Positions 31,431 to 42,640 are shown, counted from the first letter of the stretch. The stretch: DNA of 64,000 bases from Bicyclus anynana (GCF_947172395.1 NC_069104.1:6041355-6105354), one strand, 5' to 3'. Notes: a model not told the origin generated them from the letters alone. Made by a program: numbers and translations.

Positions 31431-31764
31431 TTAAAAACAATGTTGATAATTAGTCAAGATAATACAAAAGTAAACTATAATAATGAAACGTAATGTTTTT
31501 TATTATTGGGATTGGCTTTTCTTCATTAAATATTTTATTTCTTTATTGGATGAATTTTGTCACTAGTAAAGCAAACATTAAAAATCCAAAGATCTTTATA
31601 GTCGTCAATTTAATTTTGCATTTTTGTAAAGTAGAGTAGTGCCTTCATTATTTTTAGGTTTTTTCTTTTTTTTTATTTATTTATTAATTGCACAGTGACA
31701 AAATTAAAAAGAAAACGCTACACACAATATTTTACTTTAATATTCTATTTCTATTAAGTAGTAC
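31431..31764. other. No feature recognised
   Basis: T-rich spacer with nothing assignable. Confidence 0.4.
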
Positions 31765-32063
31765 GAGCCGTGATAGCCCAGTGGATATGACTCCGATTCT
31801 GGAGGGCGTAGGTTCGATTCCGGTCCGGGGCATGCACCTCCAACATTTCAGTTGTGTGCATTTTAAGAAATTGAATATCACGTGTCTCAAACGGTGACGG
31901 AAAACAACATGAGGAAACCTGCATACCAGAGATTTTTTTAATTCTCTGCGTGTGTGAAGTCTGTCAACACGCATTGGGCCAGCGTGGTGAACTATTGGCC
32001 TTACCCCTCTCATTCTGAGAGGAGACTCAAGCTCAGCAGTGAGCCGAATATAGGTAGATAATT
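31765..32063 (+). mobile_element. SINE-A, near full length
   Basis: The head GAGCCGTGATAGCCCAGTGG has lost about 9 bp before the CTCCGATTCTGGAGG arm. The B-box GGTTCGATTCC, core and 3' end are present. Confidence 0.9.
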
Positions 32064-32392
32064 ATGACGATAAGTAATGTATTATTTTAAATTATTATAA
32101 ATATCTACTATTTAAACTTTTAAAAATACAAATTGATTTCTAAGTCCCACTACAATAAAATCTATTGTAAAATAAATATGGTCCCCATAATATAGTATGA
32201 TAAGAGTCTTGTGAAAAATCTTGAAAGTTTTCTTGAAGATGCCGCGTCTGAAAGCTCCTTGAGACGTCCGGCGAGTTAGACGGCCCTATAGTTATTACGA
32301 GCTTTATAATGGTCACTACTTGGGAGCATATCGCAGGTATATTGTATTTTGTATACACCTGATGAGATAACTCTACAATTCTGTATCTACTC
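32064..32392. other. No feature recognised
   Basis: Spacer. The 72-codon minus-strand frame has no domain. Confidence 0.4.
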
Positions 32393-32716
32393 TCATCCTA
32401 CTAATATTATAAACGCGAAAGTTTGTATGGATGTTTGTTTGGATGTTTGTTACTCTTTAACGCCGCTACTACTGAAGCGATTTGGCTGAAATTTGGAATG
32501 GGATAAAATTTAATCTGGATTAACACATAGGCTACTTTTATCCCGAAAAATCCATGGTTTTCCGAGATTTGCGAAAAATGATGATTTTGATGATATGAAT
32601 GTTCGTTACTCTTTCACGCCTCGACTACTGACTTCAAGTTGGCTAAATCCATGGGTCCCGAGGGATTTGTGAAAAAAACTAAATTCCACGCGGACGAAGT
32701 CGCGGGCGTCCGCTAG
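32393..32716 (+). mobile_element. Helitron H3a, full length
   Basis: TCATCCTACTAATATTATAA start, GCTACTACTGAAGCGATTTG, CTGGATTAACACATAGGCTA, a second ATGTTCGTTACTC half-repeat, and the end GGACGAAGTCGCGGGCGTCC plus GCTAG. GGACG and CGTCC form the 3' hairpin. It encodes no protein. Confidence 0.85.
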
Positions 32717-32914
32717 TGGCATAATAAAAATATTATAGAATTTAAACTATCATGAGTGTTATTCATATGAATTTATTATGGAACACCTTTATTTTACACC
32801 TTACGTTTATTTACAAAAAAATACCTAAATATCAACAATGTATACACACACAATGTCCAGAAGTGTGTGTATGTGTTGCTATAGCAGTACAATAGGATAA
32901 ACATAAGCTAACTT

Positions 32915-33030
32915 TCCTAATAACTACAGAAATCAAGTCCACGTTGAATGGTGGCAAGAATACTAGCTGCTACAAAGGATCAGCCTGACTGTTCGCGATG
33001 GACAGTCAGGGTGCTCCTTAGCGCGAAAAT
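32915..33030. repeat. Repeat E, copy 1
   Basis: GAATGGTGGCAAGAATACTA and GCGCGAAAATGAG match 44755-44870. It contains an internal near-palindrome, GGATCAGCCTGACTGT against GACAGTCAGGGTGCTCC. Confidence 0.65.
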
Positions 33031-33066
33031 GAGCCAGCCCTTCATTTAGCAGTTAAAATAATTTAG

Positions 33067-33302
33067 ATCATCATCACCATCATATCAGCTGATGGACGTC
33101 CACTGCAGGACATAGGACTTTTGTAGGGACTTCCACACATCACGATACTGAGCCACCTGTATCGAGCGAATGCCTGCGACTCGCTTGATGTCGTCAGTCC
33201 ATCTGGTCGACCAACACTGCGCTTACTAGTGCGGGGTTGACATTCCAGCTCTTTGGGACCCCAACGTCCATCGGCTCTTCGAGCTATGTGCCCCGCCCGT
33301 GG
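33067..33302 (-). mobile_element. RTE LINE 3' end
   Basis: The minus strand encodes ELECQPRTSKRSVGRPDGLT, the C-terminal RTE motif, with frame damage. It ends CCATCAGCTGATATGATG, then (GAT)n. Confidence 0.8.
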
Positions 33303-33379
33303 CATGACTTTGGTTAATTTGGTTAACTTAGATATAAATTACGTTTTTGTTCAAGTTGTTATTTCTTCGGTATCACAGT

Positions 33380-33545
33380 GTATCAGTTTTATACACCTCG
33401 CTTATGAGTGTATAAGAGAAAATTCTACATCGTAAAGCGAGTTTAAAACGACGGAGTCACGTAGCCTGAAAATCGTATTTGTGGCGCAAACACGTTCCCA
33501 ATAAACTGTTAACTTCGATACATCGCGGCTTCTATTTGTGAAGGG
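33380..33545. repeat. Repeat N, copy 1
   Basis: GAGTTTAAAACGACGGAGTC, ACGTAGCC and CAAACACGTTCCCAATAAAC are shared at high identity with 47790-47960 and, in part, 48213-48305. Confidence 0.75.
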
Positions 33546-33607
33546 ATTTCCTTTGTAGTTATCCGTTATATTCTTTTGTTTACAACTATAATGTTTTAAT
33601 CAACCAT

Positions 33608-33899
33608 CGTTATCAATATTCGGCTCAATGATGAGCTTGAGTCTCCTCTCAGAATGAAAAGGGTTAGGCCAATAGTCCACCACGCTGACCCCATGCGGAT
33701 TGGCAGACACTCACGCAGAGAATTAAGAAAATTCTCTGGTATGCAGGTTTCTTAACAATGTTTTCCTTCAGCGTTTTGAGACACGTGATATTTAATTTCT
33801 TAAAACGCACACAACTGAAAAGTTGGAGGTACATGCCCTGGACCGAACCAACGCCCTCCGGAATCGGAGGCAGAGGTCATATACACTGGGGTATCACGG
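33608..33899 (-). mobile_element. SINE-A, near full length
   Basis: All parts are present on the minus strand except a few bases of the B-box (GTTGGTTCGG). Confidence 0.9.
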
Positions 33900-33957
33900 T
33901 TTACACTATTACTACTTTACGCTAGTAAGCGGACCATATGAACTGCTTTGTCATATT

Positions 33958-34230
33958 GAAAGAAAGAAAGAAAGAAAAGATCTTTATTTTTAAGTAATGC
34001 CACATATCACATTGAATCTAAATTATAACATATTATGGCTTAACTGTCCACTCAAACAGAGGAGCACTAAAGAATGCCCTGTAATATGTGGCATAACCTA
34101 GAAAAAGGCCCCAACTCAGCATTTTGCCGCATACTTTCAATAAAAAAAGTATGCAGCACTGATTTTCAGTTAAGACCCAGTTCAGGTGCCGCCACTAACA
34201 CAGTTCAACATTTTATGTAAACTATTAAAG
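33958..34230 (-). mobile_element. LINE-K 3' end
   Basis: (GAAA)n, ATCTTTATTTTTAAG and ATGTGGCATAACCTAGAAAA match 23788-24010. No coding part. Confidence 0.65.
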
Positions 34231-34911
34231 ACAATTTTTAAGAACTAATTAAAACTAACTAGGTAGCTACATTGATTAAAAAAAAAACACAAAATTAATG
34301 ATACAAATAAAACTTACCTGCAATATAATCATGTATACTTTTTTTTGTTAAGAACTCTTTTATTATAGAATATTCAATTTATTATAAGCTCAAAAATAAT
34401 ATTTCCCCGTATTTACGGTGAAGTTGCCGTCAAATCCCAAAGTTGAGCACGATAAAACTGCGCCGCTGCCTCCAAAATGTGGTTTCGAGCGACAAAAATT
34501 TTGAATCGGAAACTTTGTTATTAATTTTCATGTTCTTTTTATGTTTCTTTGTGTGGTTGGGGCAATATTAAATTACTTTGGGACTTTTAGTATGCTTTCA
34601 CTGGCTTTTACCATATTATAGTTCACGGGATAGTTGAATTTTAGAATTTGATATCGCTTGGTATTTTGTTAACGTCGTTGGTGAGATTTTACGTTCTGTC
34701 TCTCTTTCAACACACATTTTAATACTGCAACAGCGTTTTTTGATGTCGATATTTCAAAAAATGCTTTTGGAGTTTTATTTGATTGTGTATGTTGAGCGGA
34801 ATATGGATGCTATATTATGGATGAGCCTGTCTTGGTTAGACCTTCCTCATATTAAACAAGCTAAAAGTTCCCACGATACGTAAGTTTTATTCTTTACAAC
34901 TTTGTTCTAGA
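34231..34911. other. No feature recognised
   Basis: AT-rich spacer of about 680 bp with no repeat match. Confidence 0.4.
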
Positions 34912-34913
34912 TC

Positions 34914-35062
34914 GCAATCTCACTTGATGGTAAGTGATAATGCAATATATGGTAGAAGCAGGCTAACTTGTTACGAGTAGGATGAAAATCCACACCCCTT
35001 TTCAGTTTCTACACAACATCTTACCGGAACGCTAAATCGCTTGCCGGTAGCGGACCTCCCTT
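34914..35062 (-). mobile_element. SINE-B 3' part
   Basis: CAATCTCACTTGATGGTAAG, GGCTAACTTGTTACGAGTAG and CCGGAACGCTAAATCGCTTG. The head is absent. Confidence 0.75.
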
Positions 35063-36029
35063 CAGCCAAAAAGTACAGTAGGTTTTATTATTGACTTTGG
35101 ACAATATGCTTCGTTCCTCGGACAACATGTTAAATCAGCCTGTCCCGATTTTATTATTATTATTTTATTGGTTCTAAGCTCCATATACTTTGTCCTGGAA
35201 GGTAGACGGCCTGACATAATAGTGGCTTGTTAAATATAAATTTATTTATTTATTTGGAAACCAACAAAATTATATGAACAAAGACAAAATATTTTACAAA
35301 TAAGGGTAGGTTAACACATATAATTTTACTTAAAATGACAATAGTCCAATCTTTACGATTCAATCACTATCACTAGGGTATTTCATGCACTACACTATAA
35401 TATATTATTTGTGTGACTTTAATACTTTAACATATGATTAAGATAGCGAAACAATGCTAATCGTACGACGGTGCGGGTAGTTGTTGAAATAATGTTAAAT
35501 TATAAGGTATATAATAAAAGGTTATTATAGGTATAAATAGATTGATTACATTTTTATTCCATGAATCGCCATGGCTGAGTTACCTAATTTGGTAACAGCG
35601 CTTCTAAGCTTACAGAGTCTACGATCTTATTATAAAGTCCTCTCACGTTTCCAATACAATAGTATCAGAGCCAAAACTCCCACTTACAGTTCTGAATTCG
35701 ATCCCGTTATGCTTCAATAATATAATTGTTTACAAAGGCACTAAAGCGTTTTGGCTAAATGGGTAACAATATTTTAGTAATTAAGTACAACTATAAATAC
35801 CTTGAGTTAAGGTAGCTTATAGAATAAGGACTGCCATAGCCAGATCTACCTCATTTTATATAGTCTAAGGGGTTGTCATCCTTTGCTCCTACCATAGTCA
35901 AGTATGGTATTTAGATCGTAGTGAATTTGAACGGTAGCTTTTAAGGGTTCACATCCTCTATTGTCCAAATCTAAAACGCAATTTTAATATGTTCAATGGG
36001 ACAAACCATTATCAAAGTTTCGCTGACTC
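35063..36029. other. Spacer with one LINE-tail-like motif
   Basis: At 35240-35300 (TTTA)n and TTTGGAAACCAACAAAATTA may be an inverted LINE 3' end. The rest of this 970 bp is unassigned. Confidence 0.35.
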
Positions 36030-36274
36030 TTAGAAATGAGGGTATAAATTGCTAATCATTTCACACCTAATAATAATTATAATTAACTTGTTCTTAAATG
36101 AATGAAAATACATTTTAATAAATAAGCTTAAAACAATTAGATATAGTTACTATATTTTGAATAATATGTTATATAACAACAATACATAATTTAAAATAAA
36201 AAAGTTATGAAATTTTTCATTTCTCATTTGTTTGTTAGTAAACAGTACTCCTCAAGTATGGCTTTAGTATCTAC
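36030..36274 (+). mobile_element. MITE-J copy
   Basis: TTAGAAATGAGGGTATAAAT near the left and CTCCTCAAGTATGGCTTTAG at the right match the 58066 copy. The hAT-like element below inserted at its right edge. Confidence 0.75.
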
Positions 36275-36514
36275 CAGTGGCGTGCACTTCATACATGCAT
36301 TAAAGTACTGCATACCCTAATATTTGTCTTCTTAATGCTTACTAAATGAAGATTTTTTCACATTCTAGGGTCTAGGGTCTTATTTTGGTTACAGTTTGAT
36401 TTGTTAATTAAGTTGCCCTGACAAATGTTGTGAATCATAACCTTTGTTCGACATTAGTTTTCTTAATTTTGTAATCACCTTTGAGTCCACTAAACAACCT
36501 TATGCACGCCACTG
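36275..36514. mobile_element. hAT-like MITE
   Basis: CAGTGGCGTGCA at 36275-36286 is the exact inverse of 36503-36514. The 8-bp flanks GTATCTAC (36267-36274) and GTATGTAC (36515-36522) match at 7 of 8, as expected for a hAT target duplication. No transposase is encoded. The right half resembles 45215-45330 and 53090-53230. Confidence 0.85.
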
Positions 36515-36706
36515 GTATGTACGTACGAATAGCAATACAACGCCGTTTTAAAACAATGTAATGCCAAAAATAAATATCAGGAGACGTGTACGGCAATTAA
36601 AAGGCAATGTCAGTAAAATTCGTTTATTTATTTCCCGCAAACAGTACCTATTTATTATGAATTCGGAGGCAAATTAAAATAAATTCGCCACAGTAATTTA
36701 TGCACA

Positions 36707-37239
36707 TTGCGACATTTGGACCGCGGAATTTATACCGCTTCACAGTAAAAAGGGGTTTGTTTAATACCTATCAAAAGTTAGTTAGTCTATCCTCAATTTC
36801 GTTTACTACGAATTTTTTTCTATACTAGTATTATAAAGAGGTAAAGTTTGTGGTCTTATATTGTAGGGGGGTAATCTCTGGATCAACTCTGGATCAACTC
36901 TGGATCTACTAGTAGAATGCCACGTTATTTATCAGTGTCACAGGTTATATTTTCCCGTATTTTGCGACATTTGGACCGCGGAATTTATACCAATACAGAG
37001 TAAAAAGGGGTTTGTTTAATACCTATCAAAAGTTAGTTAGTCTATCCGCAATTTCGTTTACTACGAACTTTTTTCTATATTATTATTATTAAGAGGTAAA
37101 GTTTGTGATATTGTAGGGGGTAACCTCTGGATCTACTAAATTGATTTTAAAAATTCTTTTACCACTAGAAAGTCATGTTATTTGTGAGTGTCATAGGTTA
37201 TATTTTCCCGTATTTTCACGGAAATGGGAACGACGCTAG
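36707..37239 (+). repeat. Tandem duplication carrying Helitron H2
   Basis: TTGCGACATTTGGACCGCGG begins at 36707 and again at 36962, giving a 255-bp unit. Each copy ends in an H2 Helitron: 36829-36961 is cut after TTCCCGTATTTT, and 37074-37239 keeps the CTAG end. The first copy also has an 11-bp unit (TCTGGATCAAC) repeated in tandem. Confidence 0.85.
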
Positions 37240-37534
37240 TTTAATAAAATAGTTAAACAATGAACAATTTATTTATGATGCGATTCTCCGCGAAATACCG
37301 ACGAATCTAAGTGACAACACCATCCGATTTTAAATTAAATCCAATTTTTATCTAGTCAGTATAAAAACAATTGGCTTTTTCTACTAATAATTTTTTTTCT
37401 GGATTTGAATAATTGGTTGATTGAACACCTCTATTTCATATTTAGTTGAAGTATTTCTCAGAGAGAGTTTCTTCAGTTTCTGATCCTTTTAATATGCCTA
37501 TGAAATGAAACCAAGCCAAATCCTATTCACTCAA
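37240..37534. other. No feature recognised
   Basis: AT-rich spacer. Confidence 0.4.
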
Positions 37535-37685
37535 GAATCTATATAAAGATTAGAACAAAAGAACGGTCAACGATCAAGTTTTCGCCTCACTACGTTTGCG
37601 TTTCCGACAAAAGAGCTCAAGTTTTAATTGGAGGCAAAATCCGAGATATTTCCTAGAGCGAGTTTCCTTTTGTTTTCACTGTCGT
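37535..37685 (-). repeat. Repeat P, inverted copy
   Basis: On the minus strand GATTTTGCCTCCAATTAAAA and CTTGAGCTCTTTTGTCGGAA align with 48725-48865. The match spans about 140 bp with small gaps. Confidence 0.75.
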
Positions 37686-37801
37686 TAATTTGTATTCCCC
37701 TAGAAGTTCCTTTAAATGTTATTTTTTCACCGCAAATGAATGATTCAATTTTTGAATATTTAAGGGACCTCACTCACTAGGCGACAACGATCACGACAAA
37801 A

Positions 37802-37870
37802 CTCAAAGTCAAAGTTCATTTTATTTTAATGAAACTTAGTTTACATGCACTTTTTAAGGGTTAAGTTATG
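37802..37870 (-). mobile_element. LINE-L 3' end fragment
   Basis: CAAAGTCAAAGTTCATTTTA, then CTTAGTTTACATGCAC. Confidence 0.6.
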
Positions 37871-38565
37871 GTAAGGATAGTTACGCGCCTTGGACTAGTG
37901 ACAGTAACGACCAGGTTAACTGGAAAAAACATAAAATACCTATAACGTCTTGGCTGCTGGTCGGATAGGTACGACAGGTCATTGCAGATAGCAAAATATA
38001 CACAGCGTGGTTGCAACGTAATTTCAATAACATTTTCTGAATAGGTAGCTCTAGAGTTTCGTTTAATAAAAATAAAAAAAGTTTCTATATATAATCGAAA
38101 AGAAATTTTTTTTTGTTTATCCTTCCTAGATATATTAAACAATGAAAATATCAAACGATTAGAATAGAGAATATAAACAAAGAAAAGATAGACATGGATA
38201 ATGGATGTATTATAAAAATGTACTTACTCAGTAAATTTTAAAATAACAACCGCAAAATTTACGATATGAAATGAAAATCGATATGGGAGAGCAAATTAAT
38301 TGTAGATTCAATCTCAAAGTCTGAAATAACAGCGATATCGGAAACTGAAATTCATAGTTTCTACTTCCATCGATGGGTTTCTAACACAAATAAATCAAAT
38401 GCCGAGTTCTGAGAATATTATTGGAGTTATTTCAAAGTAACTGATTTTAAATTACCTTATTTATTTAGTCTTTACCCGAACCGTGGCCTTAAAACATATT
38501 TAATGTTAGAGTTTGTTTTTGAATCCCTTAAATCCCTGTAGCTCCGAAAGTAATGATCGCATATA
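37871..38565. other. No feature recognised
   Basis: AT-rich spacer of about 700 bp. The 97-codon minus-strand frame (37861-38154) has no recognisable domain. Confidence 0.4.
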
Positions 38566-38660
38566 CCCTGTTACTTTTACAAAATTGCTTTACTATAGCA
38601 TACTCCTAATTAATATACAATTTAAAAATCTGTCATCATCCCTATTCGAATAGACTATGC
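38566..38660 (-). repeat. Repeat O, inverted copy
   Basis: ACCCTGTTACTTTTACAAAA, GCATACTCCTAATTA and CTGTCATCATCCCT are the inverse of 48119-48210. Confidence 0.75.
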
Positions 38661-39050
38661 CTATTGTCTATGCAAAACAATGACATTGTATGTCTGACGA
38701 TAAAATATATTCACTGCCATTTTAACACAAAATTTAAAATTTTAATCAGATTGTATTTATTGCATTTATTCGCGAAATTATGAAATCATAATTTTTCATT
38801 CATGTGTACTGTTTACTTTTAACGGAATACACAACGGTGAAGTAAATTTAATTTATCATCCAAGTGATTATACAAACACGAAAAACTTTGCTTATGTGTA
38901 AAGTCATAAATATTTGTTTTTCAAGTTTATTATTTTGTTTGTTTGATACGCATGTTAATTGACAGTGTGTAGCCTTAGGTACATCTAAAGCCACTAACCC
39001 ACTGGCGATTTTTGAACGTTTGTATTTCTTCGACGTTTTCTCAGCATAAA
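38661..39050. other. No feature recognised
   Basis: AT-rich spacer. Confidence 0.4.
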
Positions 39051-39101
39051 ATGCCACAATTTACACCATCAAATTAATTTTGATGGTGTAAATTGTGGCA
39101 T
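39051..39101. repeat. 23-bp perfect hairpin
   Basis: The arms 39051-39073 and 39079-39101 are exact reverse complements around TTAAT. The left arm begins ATGCCACAATTTACACCATC. Confidence 0.95.
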
Positions 39102-39191
39102 CCGACAAGGAAACACTGTATTAGCTTTGTTCCTTGGGAAAAAATTACTAACTTAATAGAAGTCGTTAAGCGATCGTTAGACTATTAAGGG

Positions 39192-39365
39192 CTAGCCGAC
39201 GCTCTGCAGTTTCTCCCGTGTAGTTCCCGTTCTTGTAAGAATTTGGAGATAAATATAGCCTTTAACACTCAAAAATAACGTGGCTTCCTAATGGTAAAAG
39301 AGTTTTCAAAATCGGTTCAGTATATTCAGAGATTACCTACAATACCACAAACCTTTATTTACATT
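39192..39365 (-). mobile_element. Helitron H2 copy
   Basis: CTAGCCGACGCTCTGCAGTT, GTTCCCGTTCTTGTAAGAAT, AATAACGTGGCTTCCTAATG and ATCGGTTCAGTATATTCAGA. The 5' end is eroded. Confidence 0.75.
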
Positions 39366-39448
39366 TTGATATGAAAAATCTATAGCCGCACGTAAAACCG
39401 ATTTCTGGCGTGCACGCCGTGACGACGCGTCGCCACGCTAAATGATGG

Positions 39449-39473
39449 TATATATATATATATATATATATAC
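39449..39473. repeat. (TA)n microsatellite
   Basis: About 12 TA units. Confidence 0.95.
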
Positions 39474-39644
39474 AGTCTATATGCAGTAGTGTTTACGGTG
39501 TTAATGGATTATAATAATGTCAATGTTTCACATCTGCCAGGCGTCCCGTGACGGTTTACATTTTTATATAATTATTATTTATTTTATAATATTAGATTAC
39601 TATCATAAATAGTCTAACAAACACTTGATGTTAACTTAAAGTAT

Positions 39645-39740
39645 TTACGCTTCGTTGTCTCTGGTCAAAGTTTCGAAAAACGCTACGTTCACAATACGCC
39701 AGTGTGATAGTGGCTTAACACTGCAGTGTTTAATACTTAT
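39645..39740. mobile_element. Possible MITE end
   Basis: GTTTCGAAAAACGCTACGTT and GCCAGTGTGATAGTGGCTTA have the look of a lepidopteran MITE terminus. The partner end was not found, so this is weak. Confidence 0.3.
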
Positions 39741-40160
39741 GAACAAGTATTGGAAAATAAAAGAATCACAAATATAACCAACTCGGTATAATCTGTACTC
39801 AAAACGGAAATCGGAATACATAATAAAGTAATGCACTTGCTTTACCACCATTCAACCCTCGAGCATTTCCTTCCGTTTTGCTTTACAAAGAGGGGAAGAA
39901 TATGTACCACTGGATCGGGTTTAGAAGTGCTTATTTGCTTTTTCAGTACTTACATACTACGTACTACGTATGAGGTGATTTAAACTGGATGTTGTAATGC
40001 ATTATAAGGCTGATTTGAGCTTTTATTACATTCTTATTTGGTGTAAAGCACTTGTGTTATTTGGTTTTCTTAATTTAAAATGTTAGCTCCATAGCGGATT
40101 GAAAGGAAGAAATAAAGAAAAATATTAAAAAAAAAATTAAAAAGAAAAATATATTATTGA
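39741..40160. other. No feature recognised
   Basis: AT-rich spacer that becomes A-rich before the next Helitron. Confidence 0.4.
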
Positions 40161-40340
40161 CTAGCTAACGCCGCGCGGTTTCACTCGCGTGGTTTCCGGT
40201 CCCGTAAAAATATGGGGATAATATATAGCCTATAGCCTTTCTCGATATGTGTGCTATCTAACACTGAAAGAATTTTTGAAATCGGACCAGTAGTTCCTGA
40301 GATTAGCGCGTTCAATCAAACAAACAAACAAACTCTTTAG

Positions 40341-42534
40341 AAGAAGAAGAAGAAGAAAGAAGAAATATACTTTATTGTACATTAAAAACAAAAATAAACA
40401 ATAACTTATAATAACACTTAGAAACTAATGTACAAATGGCGGTCTTATCGCTAAAGAGCGATCTCTTCCAGACAACCACTGTGGAAGAGAAAAAAAAAAC
40501 GTAAGCACCGATTCGGGTATACGCACACAAAAAATAAGAAAAGTTAAGATATTTAAATACATAAATATTAAGCAATAGTACATAATAATTATACATAGAC
40601 TATACTTAACTACATCATACATATATACAAAGAAATACATATATACATACATACATACATCCATACATACATACACACATACATACATACATGAAAACCT
40701 GCAAAACATAAAAACAAGACGGCATCTAAGGGAAGACACAAAAGAAAAATAAATAAACAAAATAATTCAAAAATGATTAATAAATAAAACATACACATAC
40801 AAGCGTAATTTGGATTAATAAGTTATATTAAAAGATCAGGGAGGAAAAAAGTGCATGTTTACCAGCCGTTTGAAAGAAGTTAGAGATTGGGCACGCCGAG
40901 TGTCTAAGGGCAATGAATTCCAGAGCCGAGCAGCTTTAACAGAAAAGGATTTAGAATAGAAGGAAGTATTATGGGAAGGAATTTTTAAGATTAGGTTGTC
41001 TTCGGAGCGAAGGGAGCGACAGTGAGTATCACTTAGAAAGCTAAAACGCTCTTTTAAATAAATCGGAGTCGTAGGATTAAACAGGACATTATACAAAAAA
41101 GACAGAATGTGAGTATTCCTGCGAAGGCGGATCGAGGGCCACTTGAGTTTTTCGCGAAATTCGGAAACATGGTCATATTTGCGAAGTCCAAATATGAATC
41201 TTATACAAACATTCTGAATGCGCTCAAGTTTATCCAGTAATTCTTCACTCAAATTTAGATAACAAGTGTCCGCGTAATCGAGAATTGGTAACAGGAGAGA
41301 TTGTGCAAGCGCAATTTTAGTAGATAAAGGAAGGAAGTTTCGTAACCTACGAAGTGACCCCACGGATGCAAACACCTTCCCACTTACTCTGCTTACCTGA
41401 GGGGCCCAAGTGAAATACTTGTCAAAAGTAACACCGAGATTTTTAACCGTGTCACTAAATGGCACACGCGTTCCATCAAAGATTACATAAGGAATATTAT
41501 CCCAGTCAATACGTGCAACCAAACTGTGACTGCCTATAATAATAACTTGGGTTTTAGACGGATTGACTTTAAGGCCATAAGACTTACTCCATTGCACTAT
41601 ATAATCTAAATCTTTATTTATGGCATCTATTGCATTAGGTAAATCAGCCAGTTTGGACTGAGCATATATTTGGAGATCATCTGCATACAAGTGATAGAGC
41701 GAGGTAAGTTGAAGAGTAATAGAACTTATAAAAAGAGAAAAAAGAAGAGGAGACAACACGCCACCTTGCGGTACGCCGGCAGAAATTGTGCACCAATCAG
41801 ACACAGAGTCATTGACTCGCACACGCTGCCGACGTCCGAACAAGTAACTATGAAACCAGTCAATCACATTAGGAGATATGTTGAGAGAAGCTAGTTTGGC
41901 TAGTAGAAGTTCGAAATCGACATTATTAAATGCATTGCTGAAATCTAGTAAGGCCAACACTGTGACACACTGATTGTCCATATTAAAACGAATATCTTCG
42001 GTAATTTTTACTAATGCAGTAGTCGTACTATGACCAGTGCGGAAACCAGATTGAAAAGGATTTAAAAGATTCTGTCGGGTTAGGAAAAGGCTTAATTGAC
42101 GATGGACTAAACGCTCAAAAACTTTCGAAAGGAATGGGAGGATGGAAATAGGCCTATAGTCAGAAAAGCAGGAAGGATTTAATTTTTTGGGTAGTGGAAT
42201 GACTTGAGCATCCTTCCAAGAGGAAGGAAAGCTCCCGGAAGACATGGAGAAATTGAATAAGGATTTAATTATTGGAGCTAGAAGGTTAATGAGAGGAATA
42301 ATCATCTTCCGACTAATGCAATCAGTACCAATAGCATCAGAGTTGACCTCACGAATACTTCTCTCAACATCACTATCAGTGACTTGACAGAAAATAAAAG
42401 CAGGATCATCAGAAGTGGGTAAAGCTAGTAAATTATTTTTAGTAGCAAGTTTAGTGGCGTCATCAATGACGCAAGTAGAGGAAAAGTGGCTATTAAGCAG
42501 ATTTAAATTTATGTTGAAGGAGCTATTATTTTAG
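40341..42534 (-). mobile_element. LINE-J (CR1/Jockey-type), 5'-truncated insertion
   Basis: The insertion is bounded by an 8-bp direct repeat, CTCTTTAG, at 40333-40340 and 42535-42542. Its minus-strand 3' end has ATAAAGTATATTTC, then a (TTC)n tail. The 3' UTR (40341-40835) includes an (ACAT)n tract at about 40640-40692 and the GGAAGAGATCGCTCTTTAGC motif shared with 17340 and 20930. Confidence 0.9.
40836..42533 (-). CDS. Reverse transcriptase of LINE-J, N-terminus missing
   Basis: This is an open frame of about 565 codons. The first Met is at 42305, but the frame and its similarity continue upstream to the truncation point, so there is no true start. Upstream residues read SDDPAFIFCQVTDSDVERSI, the usual lead-in to the reverse transcriptase domain. 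From the Met: DYRPISIL at 49-56, motif A DFSNAF with catalytic D at 121, GVPQGGVLSPLLF near 167-179, and the catalytic YADD at 197-200. KNLGVTFD and the LLPILDYAD...LDKLERIQN...RFIFGLRKYDHVSEFR thumb/C-terminal region follow. The protein would copy LINE RNA at the target site. The apurinic-type endonuclease and any ORF1 are absent, so the copy cannot move by itself although this part has no stop. The (N/D) change in the usual AFD of motif A (AFN here) is notable. Confidence 0.92.
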
Positions 42535-42584
42535 CTCTTTAGCTTTATAATATTAATATAGATTGATGGCACACCTAGGTGTCA

Positions 42585-42640
42585 TAGTTTCGTTGCTACG
42601 AAAATTGTCTAATCGAATTTTCGTAGCAACTCCTTCCAAT
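42585..42640. repeat. 15-bp perfect hairpin
   Basis: GTTGCTACGAAAATT pairs with AATTTTCGTAGCAAC around GTCTAATCG (about 42593-42631). The GCTACGA motif recurs at 43430-43500. Confidence 0.8.

Larger units (their letters stand above)
40161..42562 (-). mobile_element. Helitron H1 split by a LINE
   Basis: The 3' end (CTAGCTAACGCCGCGCGGTT on the plus strand) runs from 40161 to 40340. The 5' end (CTCTTTAGCTTTATAATATT to AATATAGA) runs from 42535 to 42562. The two parts join to a normal H1 of about 200 bp. The outer flanks are A and T. Confidence 0.9.

Noticed and set aside
37861..38154. 97-codon minus-strand gene
   Set aside because: Composition is like the surrounding AT-rich DNA (rich in Ile, Phe, Tyr, Lys), with no motif and a LINE-L tail at its edge.
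40425..40798. Cysteine- and tyrosine-rich frames (CMYVCMYVC pattern)
   Set aside because: They come from the (ACAT)n tract in the LINE 3' UTR.
41670..41894. 74-codon plus-strand frame
   Set aside because: It is antisense to the reverse transcriptase and has no independent support.
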